This document shows, one piece after another, positions 44,330-55,289 of a stretch of 64,000 nucleotides of DNA. The first letter of the stretch is position 1; each line of letters opens with the position of its first letter. The notes under the pieces are model-generated. The model saw only the letters and a list, made by a program, of their open reading frames with translations, searched no databases and had not been told where the DNA came from. The position numbers and the translations under genes were made by a program. The stretch spans positions 11,433,002-11,497,001 of the forward strand of contig NC_061800.1 of assembly GCF_021462225.1 (NCBI RefSeq), given 5' to 3'. Source of the stretch: Girardinichthys multiradiatus (Eukaryota > Chordata > Actinopteri > Cyprinodontiformes > Goodeidae).

Positions 44330-45244
44330 ATGAATGCAACATACATCACTTTTGATGGTCATGTAGAGGTTGAAAAATACAGATATGTTTACTTTCTTAT
44401 CATGTTTACAAGTTATGTTTCGATCCTGTCCAGCAATACTACAGTTGTTAGTATGATTGTGATTCACAAGAACCTCCATGAGCCTATGTATATTTTTATT
44501 GCTGCTTTGTTAATGAACTCCATGCTTTTCAGCACTGCGATCTACCCAAAGCTTTTGATAGACTTTTTATCTGAAAAACAGATTATAACTTATAATGTGT
44601 GTCTCTTCCAGAGTTTTCTATATTATTCTTTAAGTGGTTCTGAATTCTTGCTTTTGGCAGCCATGTCTTATGACAGATATGTGTCCATATGTAAACCTCT
44701 GCAATATCCAACTATTATGAGAAAAACTAAAGTGAGTATTTTCCTGGTCTTAGGTTGGCTTGTACCTGCTTGTCATATTGCTATAATCATCATTATATTT
44801 GTTGATTTAAAACTCTGTAGCTTCACTTTGAAAGGCATTTTCTGCAACAATTCTCTGAATTATCTTCTCTGTGTGGCGTCAAGAGCAACAATGATACTTG
44901 GCTTAGTGGCCCTTTTCAATATTAGTCTTTTTCCAATGCTTTTCGTACTATTCACTTACACAATGATACTTAGAATAGCCTATAGAAGTTGTGGGGAAGT
45001 CAGAAAAAAAGCTGCACAAACATGTTTACCTCACCTGCTGGTTTTAATCAACTATTCTTGTTTGCTTACTTATGAAATGATTATTGTTAGACTGGAATCT
45101 GATATTTCAAAGATTGTACGCTTTTTAATAAAACTGCAAATAATAATCTATAATCCTCTTTTCAATCCAATCATATATGGACTGAAAATGAAAGAAATTT
45201 CTAAACACCTAAGACAGTTGTTCTATCATCCTAGAGGAACGTAA
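44330..45244 (+). CDS. Olfactory (odorant) receptor, arm 2 copy
   Basis: Intact single-exon GPCR of 304 residues, same length and start as the arm 1 copy (Met-Asn-Ala-Thr; ATG at 44,330). It has 'LHEPMY', 'MSYDRYVSICKPLQYP', 'KKAAQTC' and 'NPIIYGLK'. I count about 30 amino-acid replacements and 7 synonymous codon changes against 9,553-10,467. Replacements concentrate in TM1-TM2, the end of TM4 and start of TM5, TM5 and TM6; residues 47-93 and 106-141 or so are identical. The TM4 end reads 'CHIAIIIIIFVDLK' here and 'CHVVILMIIFVHLK' in arm 1. It likely binds a different odorant range; this is inference. Confidence 0.95.
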   Translation: MNATYITFDGHVEVEKYRYVYFLIMFTSYVSILSSNTTVVSMIVIHKNLHEPMYIFIAALLMNSMLFSTAIYPKLLIDFLSEKQIITYNVCLFQSFLYYSLSGSEFLLLAAMSYDRYVSICKPLQYPTIMRKTKVSIFLVLGWLVPACHIAIIIIIFVDLKLCSFTLKGIFCNNSLNYLLCVASRATMILGLVALFNISLFPMLFVLFTYTMILRIAYRSCGEVRKKAAQTCLPHLLVLINYSCLLTYEMIIVRLESDISKIVRFLIKLQIIIYNPLFNPIIYGLKMKEISKHLRQLFYHPRGT

Positions 45245-45399
45245 CTTTTTTTTAAGTTGATGTCATTTTTGGCTTTTGATGGAAAGGTTTTGTTTGTTCA
45301 TGTAGTATTTCATGTGGAATCGTTAAAAAAAAAAAGTACAATGATAATTATGAGTGGCTATGTCTCAAATAAAAAATAATGAATACAAGGTGCGGGGGA

Positions 45400-46940
45400 T
45401 TAAAATATTTCAAAATCCTGTACTTTTGAGCATGTTGGAGGGGCGGGGCCAGGCCTCAGTTTAGCTTCAAGTTATTATCAAAAGCTTTTTTCTGCATCAA
45501 AGTGTGTAGACGTGACCTAACCTAAAAAAAAATTAAACTGTTATAGCTCCTTCCATGAAGGGCACATAAACGTAAAACCTTCTGGGACTGATCTACATTG
45601 GCCCCTGAACAATATTCAATGGTTGAATGGTGACATCATCACAGCCCTACCCGTCTGAGAACAGGAAGTGTAATGTTTCACTTTGGATGGTCCATATTTG
45701 ATACCCTTCACCTAATCAACATAAAACTGACCCCAGTGACACAACATGATGGTCTAAGTTGGTCTCCAGTACTGAAAGGTTTTGACTGGTAGGTTTGGCC
45801 ATGGTGGCGTGGCAAAGTCTGAACCTCACGCCACGGCCTTACGCTTGGCTCTAAATTACACAAGAACGGTCCAATTTACTCCAAACTGAATATGTTTGTT
45901 CTTTGTCAACTCACAAACAGCTCTATTCAATTACATTGGAATTTGGATCAACGACGCCCCCTAGGAAATCATCTTGATCTCCCTCATACATCATCAGATC
46001 CACACCAAATTTTGCATGCATCATGGAGGACGAATGTTGGCACGGTCAATTGCGGACATCACTTTAGCCCTGCCCACTGACCACCAAATGACAGGTTTCT
46101 TAGCTGATTAACCTTCCCACTTACAATAGGCAGTCATATGTTTCACTGTTGGACGGCGTCCTTAAACTCTCACTCATACAACCTTCATACAACCTTCAAG
46201 GTGTCTAATTACACAGTACAAGATGATGTTGAATTCTACTCTGAACGGTCCCTGTTGGCTCCATAGTGTGGGGCTGGCAGATCGGTCAATTTTATGCCTC
46301 GCCGTTTGCATACACTTGGGTCTAAAACACACATGATGGTCCAATTTACTCCACACTGAATATGGTTGATCTTTGTCAACCCCTAAACAGCTCTATGGGA
46401 TCACATTGTAATTTGGATCAACAGCGACCACTAGTAAATTTTAAATGCTTTATCTCCCTCATACATCGTCGTATCCACACCAAATGTTCTCTGCATCATC
46501 GTGGCCGAATGCTGAACATGTTGTCAGTTGATGACATCACTTTAGTCCTGCCGACTGACAACCAAATGACAGGTTTCTTAGCTGATTAACCTTCCTTGAC
46601 AGTCTCCAGAACTTTCATACTTCCTCTGATAAGGCATAATTTTTTTAGATGACATTTCAAAGCATAACAGGAAGTTTTAATTAATATATCGCCACCAAAC
46701 AGGTCAGCACAGCTTTCATCAAGAACGTTGTATTTTGGCCAAATTTCCAACGCCTCTCGCCAGAGCAGAAGTCGACATGACCAAAAATAGTATGAAAGGT
46801 TGCTCATAGTACCACCTAGTGGTAACGTGCAGAATGGAGTAGTGGGCTCAACAGTGGCAAGAAGGCAGCAATGCCAGATCCTACACAGGTCGAGGGACAT
46901 TAAGCTGTGAGGGCCGCTGCTTGCAGTCTTTCCTGCTCTG
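45400..46940 (+). repeat. GCGCCCCCTAG-family repeat block, arm 2
   Basis: Partner of 10,640-12,130, differing by scattered substitutions and small indels (for example a 10-bp 'catacaacct' repeat near 46,186). Related to the array at 56,560-62,950. Confidence 0.75.
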
Positions 46941-47154
46941 CTCCTGTTCATTATTCACCTCCCCCCAGTTCTCTCAGCTGTTCCCCATTTTTTAGCTGAT
47001 TGGGTTAGGTGTATTGTATCACTTCTTGAATTGTTAGGTGTGTCAGGCTTTCTATTTGATCCGAATTCTTTTTCCTGCGACATTTCTGACTTATTCTAAC
47101 ATATTTGAATAAACACATATTTTCTGTTGCTGCACATGATGTATGGGACCCTCA

Positions 47155-48318
47155 GAATTCGAATCAGAAAACACTTTATTGCCAACTAGTGTTTCAAATA
47201 GACAAGGAATTTGCTTTGGTTGAAAGGTGCTACACATAGACAAAAATACATCTGACGTACATAAATGTAGAAATATATACGTAAAAAAAAAAAACACGTT
47301 TTATATGAATGTTATGAGAATTGAGAAAAATAGTGCAACTTTTTATTAAAAATATACAATACAATACACTAATATATAATAACCACAATATAAAATTAAA
47401 TGTAATTGTATTTACATATGCAGAGATATTTTTATTATTTGCAACAGGAAAGTGTCAGTAGAGGACAAGGGCCTTGTTAATGAGGCCAGCTGCACACGGA
47501 AAGAAGCTGTTTTTGTGGTGAGAGGTTTTGGTCTTGATGGACCGCGGCCTCCTGCCAGACGGGAATGTCTCGAACAGTTTGTGTCCAGGGTTGGAGGGGT
47601 CATCTGCAATCTTTCCTGCTCGCCTCAGAGTCCTGGAGACATGCAGTTCCTGAAGACAAGGAAGACTGTAGCCAAACACCCTCTCTGCAGAGCGAATGAT
47701 ACGCTGCAGCCTGCCCTTGTCCCTGATGGTGGCAGCAGCAGCATACCAGATGGTGATGGAGGAGTAGAGGCTGGACTCAGTGATGGCACAGAAGAAGTGC
47801 ACCATCATTGTCTATGGCAGGCTGAACTTCTTCAGCTGCCGCAGGAAGTACATTCTCTGCTTAGCCTTCTTGGTGAGGGAGGTGATGTTCAGCTCTCACT
47901 TGAAATCCTGTGTGATGATGGTGCCCAGGAAGCGAAAGGAGTCCACAGGATGATGGGGGGCTGTACTCTTTCTAAAGTCCTGATCATCTCCACTGTTTTC
48001 AGAGTTTTTAGCTCCAGATTGTTCTGGCTGCACCAGGATACCAGATGGTCAATCTTCCCCCTTGTAGGCAGACTCATCCGCCCAGAGATGAGCCGAATGA
48101 GGGTGGTGTCATCTGCAAACTTCAGGAGCTGAACAGACTGGTGACATGAGGTACAGCTGTTGTGTACAGGGAGAAGAGCAGAGGGGAAAGAACAGGGGAA
48201 CCGGTGCTGGTGGTCCTGGCATCAGAGACATGTTTTCCTTACTTCACGTGCTGCTTCCTGTGTATCAGGAAGTCTTATCCACCTACAAGTGGAGTCAAGC
48301 ACGCTCAGCTGGGAGCTG
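47155..48318 (-). mobile_element. L2-like LINE, 3' part, antisense (arm 2)
   Basis: Partner of 12,369-13,527. The C-terminal RT frame 47,455-47,808 is open. It retains slightly more 5' sequence, up to the 'ctacaagtggagtc' part at about 48,300, before meeting the sense LINE. Confidence 0.85.
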
Positions 48319-50620
48319 AGCATGTATTACAAAGTTTTTCTTGTAGGGGTAAGTGGTCGCTAGCTTAGCATTAGATTCAGCTCTACTATGGCTACCCGTT
48401 CTGTCTCTGCTGCTGTTGCTCCATCTCTTTCTGAGTCTCCTTCTCTTTCCTGCTCTGTGTCAGATGTCCAGTACCCCTCTTCCTTCTTTATTGATAATGG
48501 TACATGTAATAAATGTATAATTTTTGTAGCTTTGGAGGGGAGGGTGTTGTGTTGGAATTGGAGGCCTGGCTCCGTGCTGTTGAAAAATCAGCAAATTAGC
48601 TCCCTGTAGCAGTTCCCCAGAAGATACAGTAAGATTGTTATTTACACTGGCAGTAATAAAACATGGTTACGTCTAGAAGAGGTCTCTAAATTTGGTGTCG
48701 CTTCAGTGTACAAACACAATGTTGCCAAAACATTGCCATTGTTTTGGCAACATTGTCTGCCAAACAATGTTGGACTACAATATGATTTTCTCTGGTCCCC
48801 TCCCTGATCTGACCTGTGACGACATGTTTAGCCGCATGCTGTCATTCATCCGCTGGCTGTCTAGGTGGTGTCCTGAAAACAATGTGGGCTACACTGATAA
48901 TTGGTGAACATTTTGGGGAAAACCTGTTCTGATCCGAAAAAACAACATTCAGATGGACCTGCTCTTCATTGTAGGAATCTGGCCGAATTATTAATTCTCC
49001 GAAACTCTGAAAATCCAGGTTCCAGAACAGGAAGCAGAGTCCAGGATTAACATTTCTCTCTGCAGCTTCTGTACTATTACCCACTCATTACCCTATTTAA
49101 GAGAGTCTCTTGCGCTCTCTCATAATTGAATAGATTAAAAACTAATCTAAAAGGAGCAGACCATACAAATCTCATAAAAATAAACACAACTCCGACTGAA
49201 AAGAAAAAAACAATGTGGGTTACTGAACATAAACTCTCTCTACAAAAACTTTGTTGGGTAATGACTTGATTTGAGATAATCAGATGCATTTATTTCGTCT
49301 CTTAGAAACCTAGTTGTAGCAAAAGAATTATGTTTGAATAAATCAGCCAAATCCTTCAAATTATTAAAATTTTCACATACCTCAAAATACTGGGTGAGTA
49401 GGAAGAGTTGCAACTATTTTTCAGTCTGATTTATTGATTAGTCCCAGTCCAATAAAGTGCTTCAATTATTTTAAATATTTAGCCCTTAGTTTTCCTCATC
49501 CAAACTGCAAAGCACTAAAACAACTCCTAACCCTTACTCTCATTTTTTAAATCTGTTCTGATTATCTGATTTAGTTTTAAATACCAAAAAGGTCTTATAG
49601 TAATACATTTTAACATTCAAGTTGACATGGAAAGTGATAGCCTAAATATAGCCTTTAATGCTATCTTAGACTCAACTGGCTTTGCTCAAAACATCCACAA
49701 ACCTACCCACTTTTGTCTTCATACTCTGGACCTTGTGCTTACATATGTGAGTGTGACAAACAACAACAATAACAATTTCCACTCCTATGCTGATATTACT
49801 CAGCTTTATTCATCCAAAAATCCTGATAAATCCAACAATTTAGACCAACCACAGGCATGTCTTGAACACAAATACTTGCATGACTTTACATTTTCTGCTT
49901 CTAAATTCAGACAAGACAGAAGTTGTCATCTTTGCACTGGACTCTTTTAAAAAGAAACTGCTTAGTCAATCAATTAATGTGGATGGCACTAAACTGGCAA
50001 GCGGTAATAAAGTAAAAAACTTTGGAGTTATTTTTGTCTGGGACATATCATTTAAATTGGATATTAAACAGGCTTCTAGGATTTCCTTCTTTTACCTCCG
50101 GGATATTTCCAAAATTAGAATCATCCTGTCCAGGAGTAACACCAAGAAACTAGTCCATGCATTTGTTATTTCAAGGCTGGACTACTGTAATTCTCTACCA
50201 TCAGAAAGTGCACAAAATGCAGTTAAAAGCCTCCAGCTGATCCAAAGCACTGCAGCATAAGCTTTGATGAAAATTTAAAAGAGATACAATTTTTCTTCTA
50301 TTTTAGCTTCCCTTCATTGGCTCCCTTTTAAAACCAGAATACGGTTTAAAATTCTCCTTCTCACATATAAAACCCTTAATGATCAAGCTCCATCATACAT
50401 CAGAGATCTGATTGTTCCATATATTCCTAACAGAGCACTTCGTTCTCAAACTGCAGGTTTACTGGTGATTCCTAGAGTCTCTAAAAGTAGAATGGGAGGC
50501 AGATCTTTTATTTATCAGGTTCCTATCCTGTGGAACCAACTCCAGTTTTAGTCATTATTTTAAAAGTAGACCTAAAACTTTCCTTTTGATAAGTCTTTTA
50601 GAGTGGCTTAGGTTATCAAG
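48319..50620 (+). mobile_element. CR1/L2-like LINE, sense (arm 2)
   Basis: ORF1 begins at the ATG at 48,388 ('MATRSVSAAVAPSLSESPSLSC'), followed by a Cys-containing 'DNGTCNKCIIFVALE' and, after a stop and deletion, the end of an SGNH/esterase-like domain ('SRMLSFIRWLSRWCPENNVGYTDNW', about 48,826-48,906). An endonuclease remnant (49,627-49,750) is joined by a deletion of about 3 kb to the RT active-site stretch, read as Tyr-Ala-Asp-Ile (49,786-49,797). The C-terminal part 'SRLDYCNSLPSESAQNAVKSLQLIQ' ends at 50,260, and further frame-shifted sequence continues to about 50,560. Dead. Confidence 0.85.
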
Positions 50621-50639
50621 TTTTTAATCCTCATATTCC

Positions 50640-50984
50640 CATTGAAACTCTAAGATCTCCACACTAGAAGCTTTTAGTTGTTCCCAGGACTCGGCTCGTG
50701 ACCAGAAGAGACAGAGGAATTTCAGCCACAGGTTCTAGGCTATGGAACTGTGTCCCTCATTCTGTAAGGTCTGCTGGAAGATGATTTTAAATCTTAAACA
50801 AACTCATCTTTTTAAATTGGCTTTTAGTTTCAGAGAGCATGACCATTAGGCCGGTCCTTGTTTCTTCTATGCTTTTTATTGCTCCTTGTATTGCTTATAT
50901 TTTTAACCTTGTATGTTATTGCTTATAGGTTTTATATTGTTGTTATTTTATTTTCCTTTTCGTACTCGTTGTTGTACTCATACT
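50640..50984 (+). mobile_element. 3' end of a different LINE
   Basis: Contains a translated stretch like 'VPRTRLVTRRDRGISATGSRLWN' (about 50,678-50,755), typical of the C-terminus of another CR1/L2-type family, then a T-rich 3' UTR. Arm 1 has a different continuation at this point (18,620-18,790), so this segment was joined after divergence or lost in arm 1. Confidence 0.55.
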
Positions 50985-52612
50985 CGTTGTCTTCCGCTTA
51001 TTCGGGACTGGGTCGCGAGGGCAGCAGGCTCAGCAGAGACACCCAGACATCCCTCTCCCCAGACACCTTCTCCAGCTCCTCCGGGGAGAGCCAAAGGCGC
51101 TCCCAGGCCAGCCGAGAGACATAGTCCGTCCAGCGTGTCCAGGGCCGTCCCCTGGGCCTCCTCCTGGTGGGACGTGCCTGGAACACCTCCCGAGGAAGGC
51201 GTCCAGGAGGCATCCGGTATAGATGCCCGAGCCACCTCAACTGGCTCCTCTCGATGTGGAGGAGCAGCGGCTCTACTCCGAGCCCCTCCCGGATGGCCGA
51301 GCTCCTCACCCTATCTCTAAGGGAGTGCCCGGCCACCCAACGGAGGAAACTCATTTCAGCCGCTTGTATCCGGGATCTCGTTCTTTCGGTCATGACCCGA
51401 AGTTCATGGCCATAGGTGAGGGTAGGAACGTTGACTGACCGGTAAATCGAGAGCTTCGCTTTTCGGCTCAGTTCTCTCTTCACTACAACGGACAGGCACA
51501 GCGCCTGCATTACTACGGCAGCCGCACCGATCCGTCTGTCGATCTCCCGCTCCATTCTTCCCTCGCTTGTGAACAAGACCCCGAGATACTTAAACTCCTC
51601 CACTTGAGACAGGAACTCCCCTCCAACCTGAAGAGGACAAGCCACCCTTTTCCGGTCAAGAACCATGGCCTCGGACTTGGAGGAGCTGATCCTCATCCCA
51701 GCCGCTTCACACAAAATCCTCTGGTCCCCAAACCAGACCCCCTCCGGCCCTTGGCTGCATCTAGAAATCCTGTCCATAAAAGTTATGAACAGGATCGGTG
51801 ACGATGGGCAGCCCTGCCGGAGTCCAACATCCACTGGAAAAAAGGTCCGACTTAGAGCCGGCAATGCGAACCAAACTCCTGCTCCACTTGTACAGAGATC
51901 GGATGGCCCCTACTAAAGGGCTCCCGACTCCATACTACTGGAACACCCCCCACAGGCCATCATGAGGGACACAGTCAAATGCCTTCCCCAGGTCCACAAA
52001 ACACATGTGAACCGGTTGGGCAAACTCCCATGAACCCTCGAGTACCCTGTAGAGGGTATAGAGCTGGTCCAGTGTTCCACGGCCGGGAAGAAAACCACAC
52101 TGCTCCTCCTGAAGCCGAGGTTCGACTATCGGCCGGACTCTCCTCTCCAATATCCTGGCGTAGGCCTTACCAGGGAGGCTGAGGAGTGCAATCCCCCCTG
52201 TAGTTGGAACACACCCTCAAGTGCACTGATGGACACCCTTATGTTTGAACATGGTGTTCATTATGGACAATCCATGACTAGCACAGAAGTCCAGTAACAA
52301 AACACCACTCGGATTCAGGTCAGAGAGGCCATTCCTCCAGGTGTCACTGTCGTTTCCCACGTGGTCGTTGAAGTCCCCCAGCAGAATAATGGAGTCCCTG
52401 GGAGGGGCACTATCCAGCACCCCTGACATGGACGCCAAGAAGGCCGGGTACTCCGCACTACCGCTTGGCCCGTTGGCCGAAACGACAGTCAGAGACCTGT
52501 CCCCAACCCGAAGGCACAGGGATGCGACCCTCTCATCCACCGGGGTAAACCGTTTTTTTCTTTTTACATATACAGCACTTTGGTTTCCCTTGGGCTTGTA
52601 AAGCACTTTATA
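50985..52612 (-). mobile_element. RTE-like LINE, antisense (arm 2)
   Basis: Partner of 18,800-21,262, with a longer 3' end ('tcttccgcttattcgggact' at about 50,990). The C-terminal RT frame is 50,998-51,864. About 95 bp covering the catalytic Phe-Ala-Asp-Asp is deleted at about 51,713, and about 0.8 kb between RT and endonuclease is deleted at about 52,216. The endonuclease frame is 52,217-52,606 ('[17 protein letters not shown]'). Confidence 0.87.
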
Positions 52613-52695
52613 AATTAAGAGGATGAAACTCTGCTATTTTAGTCCTTTTAAATCTTATTTCTGCTTTTGTTTTGGAGACCACAATGGTCATAGTC

Positions 52696-53309
52696 GAACC
52701 CCGAGTCACCACAATGTAGACCACAATGGCTTCATAGAGACCGTGCGTCTCTGTAGGGAACTTCTCTGCGACAATTTGCTTCACAGGCCTCAGAGGAAAA
52801 AGTAAACAACTTTTACACCTTAATTTCCCCGTTCATGAATGAAGATCCCGGATACACAGACAGTATTTCATTCGTACTTATCTTTGCATATGATCGATGA
52901 TCGTATGGCTTCCTTGGATCCAGTTGAAGAGTTTATGTCTGTTTGCCAGCAAAGAGACATCAGCGAAAGAGACATTAGCGCACTGGGCCTCTCCTGACCG
53001 GTCCCTCTCGAAGGCCGTGGGGAAAGAGAGCGGATGTAGCAACAGCTGTGCTTTTATTTGGGTAGTGGCGTCACAGGAAGTCCGCAGTTATCCCGTTTCC
53101 TGGCTGTGCCGGAAGAAGGTTAATGCACTTTAGTTTGAAAAGTTCCACAAGAGTTCGCACCGGAGTTGCAATAATTTTCACACCATAATAATACTGCTTT
53201 TAAAACCTTAATAATTTCTCTAGTTCAAAACCATAAAAAAGAAAACGATTAAAACAGAATATAGGGTGTTGGAAATTATTTACCATCTTCATACCTTGTT
53301 TGATAGATT
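52696..53309. other. Unassigned sequence
   Basis: No recognised gene. 53,103-53,165 ('gccggaagaaggttaatgca...') repeats 56,318-56,378 and 21,781-21,839, so some retroelement material is present. Confidence 0.4.
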
Positions 53310-53468
53310 TTACAGGATTGATTCTGGACTGCAACGGCTTGCCATGTCTTTTAGGAACGCCTTTATCTCAGTTATAACACACCTGCAGATCATCTCAAAC
53401 TCCTCCTTTGTGATGACATCTTTGAAGTGGCTCCACTCTTTACCACCAACCTTACAGTTCGATGTTGC
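53310..53468 (-). other. Open minus-strand segment of about 52 codons, unidentified
   Basis: Reads on the minus strand with a peptide containing 'GGKEWSHFKDVITKEEFEMI' and ending at a TAA (53,312-53,310). It is cut by the L2 insertion at about 53,474. The composition looks protein-like, but I cannot assign a family. Confidence 0.3.
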
Positions 53469-53473
53469 ACTGT

Positions 53474-55285
53474 GAAAGTGAGAAGCTTAAGAACAGCCTT
53501 TCTACTGGTGACTCTTCAACTGTAAGGACTGGTCTGAGAAACCTGACTGCCTATAGGAGCCCCACCACCCATCCTGAACAGAGTCGTCTCCTGGTCAACC
53601 GTCTGAATGGCTTCTACTGCAGACATGACAAGAAGCCATTCACACCTCAAATCATCCCCTCCAAATCCCATTCAGGAACAAATTCCTCCCATAAAGTAAC
53701 CAACCCCCTACCTTCAGATCCTCTGCCTGCACTAAAGATCTCAGAGGAAGATGTCAACAGGCTCTTTCAGCGCATGAAAACAAAGAAAGCTGGAGGACCT
53801 GATAACGTCTGAAAGCCTGTGCAAATCAACTCGCTCCAATCTTCACAAGGATCTTCAACAAATCACTGGAGAAGTGTGAGGTCCCCTCCTGCCTCAAACG
53901 ATCCACCATCATCCTGGTTCCTAAGAAACCCACCATTGTAGGATTAAATGACTACAGGCCTGTAGCCCTGATGTCTGTGGTCATGAAATCCTTTGAGCGG
54001 CTGGTGTTGAAGCACCTGAAAGACATCACAGGCCCCCTGCTGGACCCCTCACAATTTGCTTATCGAGCAAACAGGTCGGCAGATGATGCTGTTAACTTAG
54101 GTCTACACTTCATCCTGCAACATCTCGACCGTCCAGGGACGTACACCAGGATCCTGTTTGTAGACTTCAGCTCGGCCTTCAACACCATCATACCAGACAT
54201 CCTCCACCAGAAGCTCACCCAGCTCAACGTCCCAGCCTCCACCTGTCAGTGGATCAACAACTTCCTGATGGACCGACAGCAGCAGGTGAGGCTGGGGAGC
54301 ATCTTCTCCCAATCCAGATCAATAAGTACTGGTGCCCCCCAGGGGTGTGTTCTATCCCCACTCCTCTTCTCTCTGTACACAAATGACTGCACCTCAGCGG
54401 ACCCGTCCGTGAAACTCCTTAAGTTTGCAGATGACACCACTGTCATTGGACTGATCCAGGACGGTGATGAGTCTGCATACAGACAGCAGGTGGATCGGCT
54501 GGTACACTGGTGCAGTCAGAACTACCTTGAACTCAACCCACTCAAGACTGTGGAAATGGTGGTGGACCTTCGGAGAACACCACCCCCATACACCCCCTCA
54601 CCATCCTCAACAACACTGTATTGGCCATGGACCATTTCAGGTTCTTAGAAACCACCATCTCTGAGGACCTGAGATGGTCTTCACACATAGACACTGTTCG
54701 AAAGAAGGCCCAGCAGAGACTGTACTTCCCGAGGCAACTCAAGAAGTTCAACCTTCCACAGGAGCTGCTGGTCATCTTCTACACTACCATCATTCAATCT
54801 GTCCTGTCTTTATCCATCTCAGTGTGGTTTGGCTCATCCACAAAACAGGACAGGTGCACACTGCAACGAATAATCAGGAATGCAGAGAGAATAATCAGGG
54901 CTGACCTTCCCTCCATCCAGGACTTATACAGGTCTAGGGTCAGGAAAAGAGCTGCTAAAATCTCTGCAGACCCCACACACCCTACACATAAACTATTCAG
55001 AGCTTTACCTTCAGGCTGCCGCTACAGAGCACTGTTTACTAAAACCAGCCGCCACAGAGACAGTTTCTTCCCCCAGGCTGTTTCTCTGTTGAACATTTAA
55101 TACCAAACAACAGCATACAGATGTTGCAAATGCCCCTTTTTATTATATATGTGTATATTGTACATTGTAAATATGTATATTCTGTAATACAAAAACAAAA
55201 CCAAAGAGCAAAGTGTACCGGAGTCAAATTCCTTGTTTGTATGTACGAACTTGGCAATAAAGCTGATTCTGATTCTGATTCTGAA
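53474..55285 (+). mobile_element. L2-like LINE, 5'-truncated, sense
   Basis: Starts in the linker ('SEKLKNSLSTGDSS', from about 53,466). RT is in two frames, 53,971-54,648 ('[21 protein letters not shown]', '[14 protein letters not shown]', '[19 protein letters not shown]', Phe-Ala-Asp-Asp near 54,423-54,434) and 54,621-55,100 (C-terminal, ending 'SFFPQAVSLLNI'). The 3' UTR ends 'ggcaataaagctgattctga' with a (GATTCT)n tail at 55,262-55,285. Frame changes lie between 53,812 and 53,971 and near 54,621-54,648. The closest relative in the window is the antisense copy at 24,350-26,555. Confidence 0.92.
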
Positions 55286-55289
55286 AAGG

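Larger units (their letters stand above)
41185..52695 (+). repeat. Segmental duplication, arm 2
   Basis: Direct-orientation partner of arm 1. It is shorter because it lacks the retrovirus (empty site at 43,611-43,615), has lost about 3 kb of the CR1/L2-like LINE at about 49,755 together with any hAT copy, and has lost part of the RTE element near 52,216. It keeps some sequence that arm 1 has lost, such as 41,847-41,975 and the LINE ORF1 region 48,319-48,890. Homology outside 40,178-41,185 cannot be judged because the partner lies beyond the window. Confidence 0.9.
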
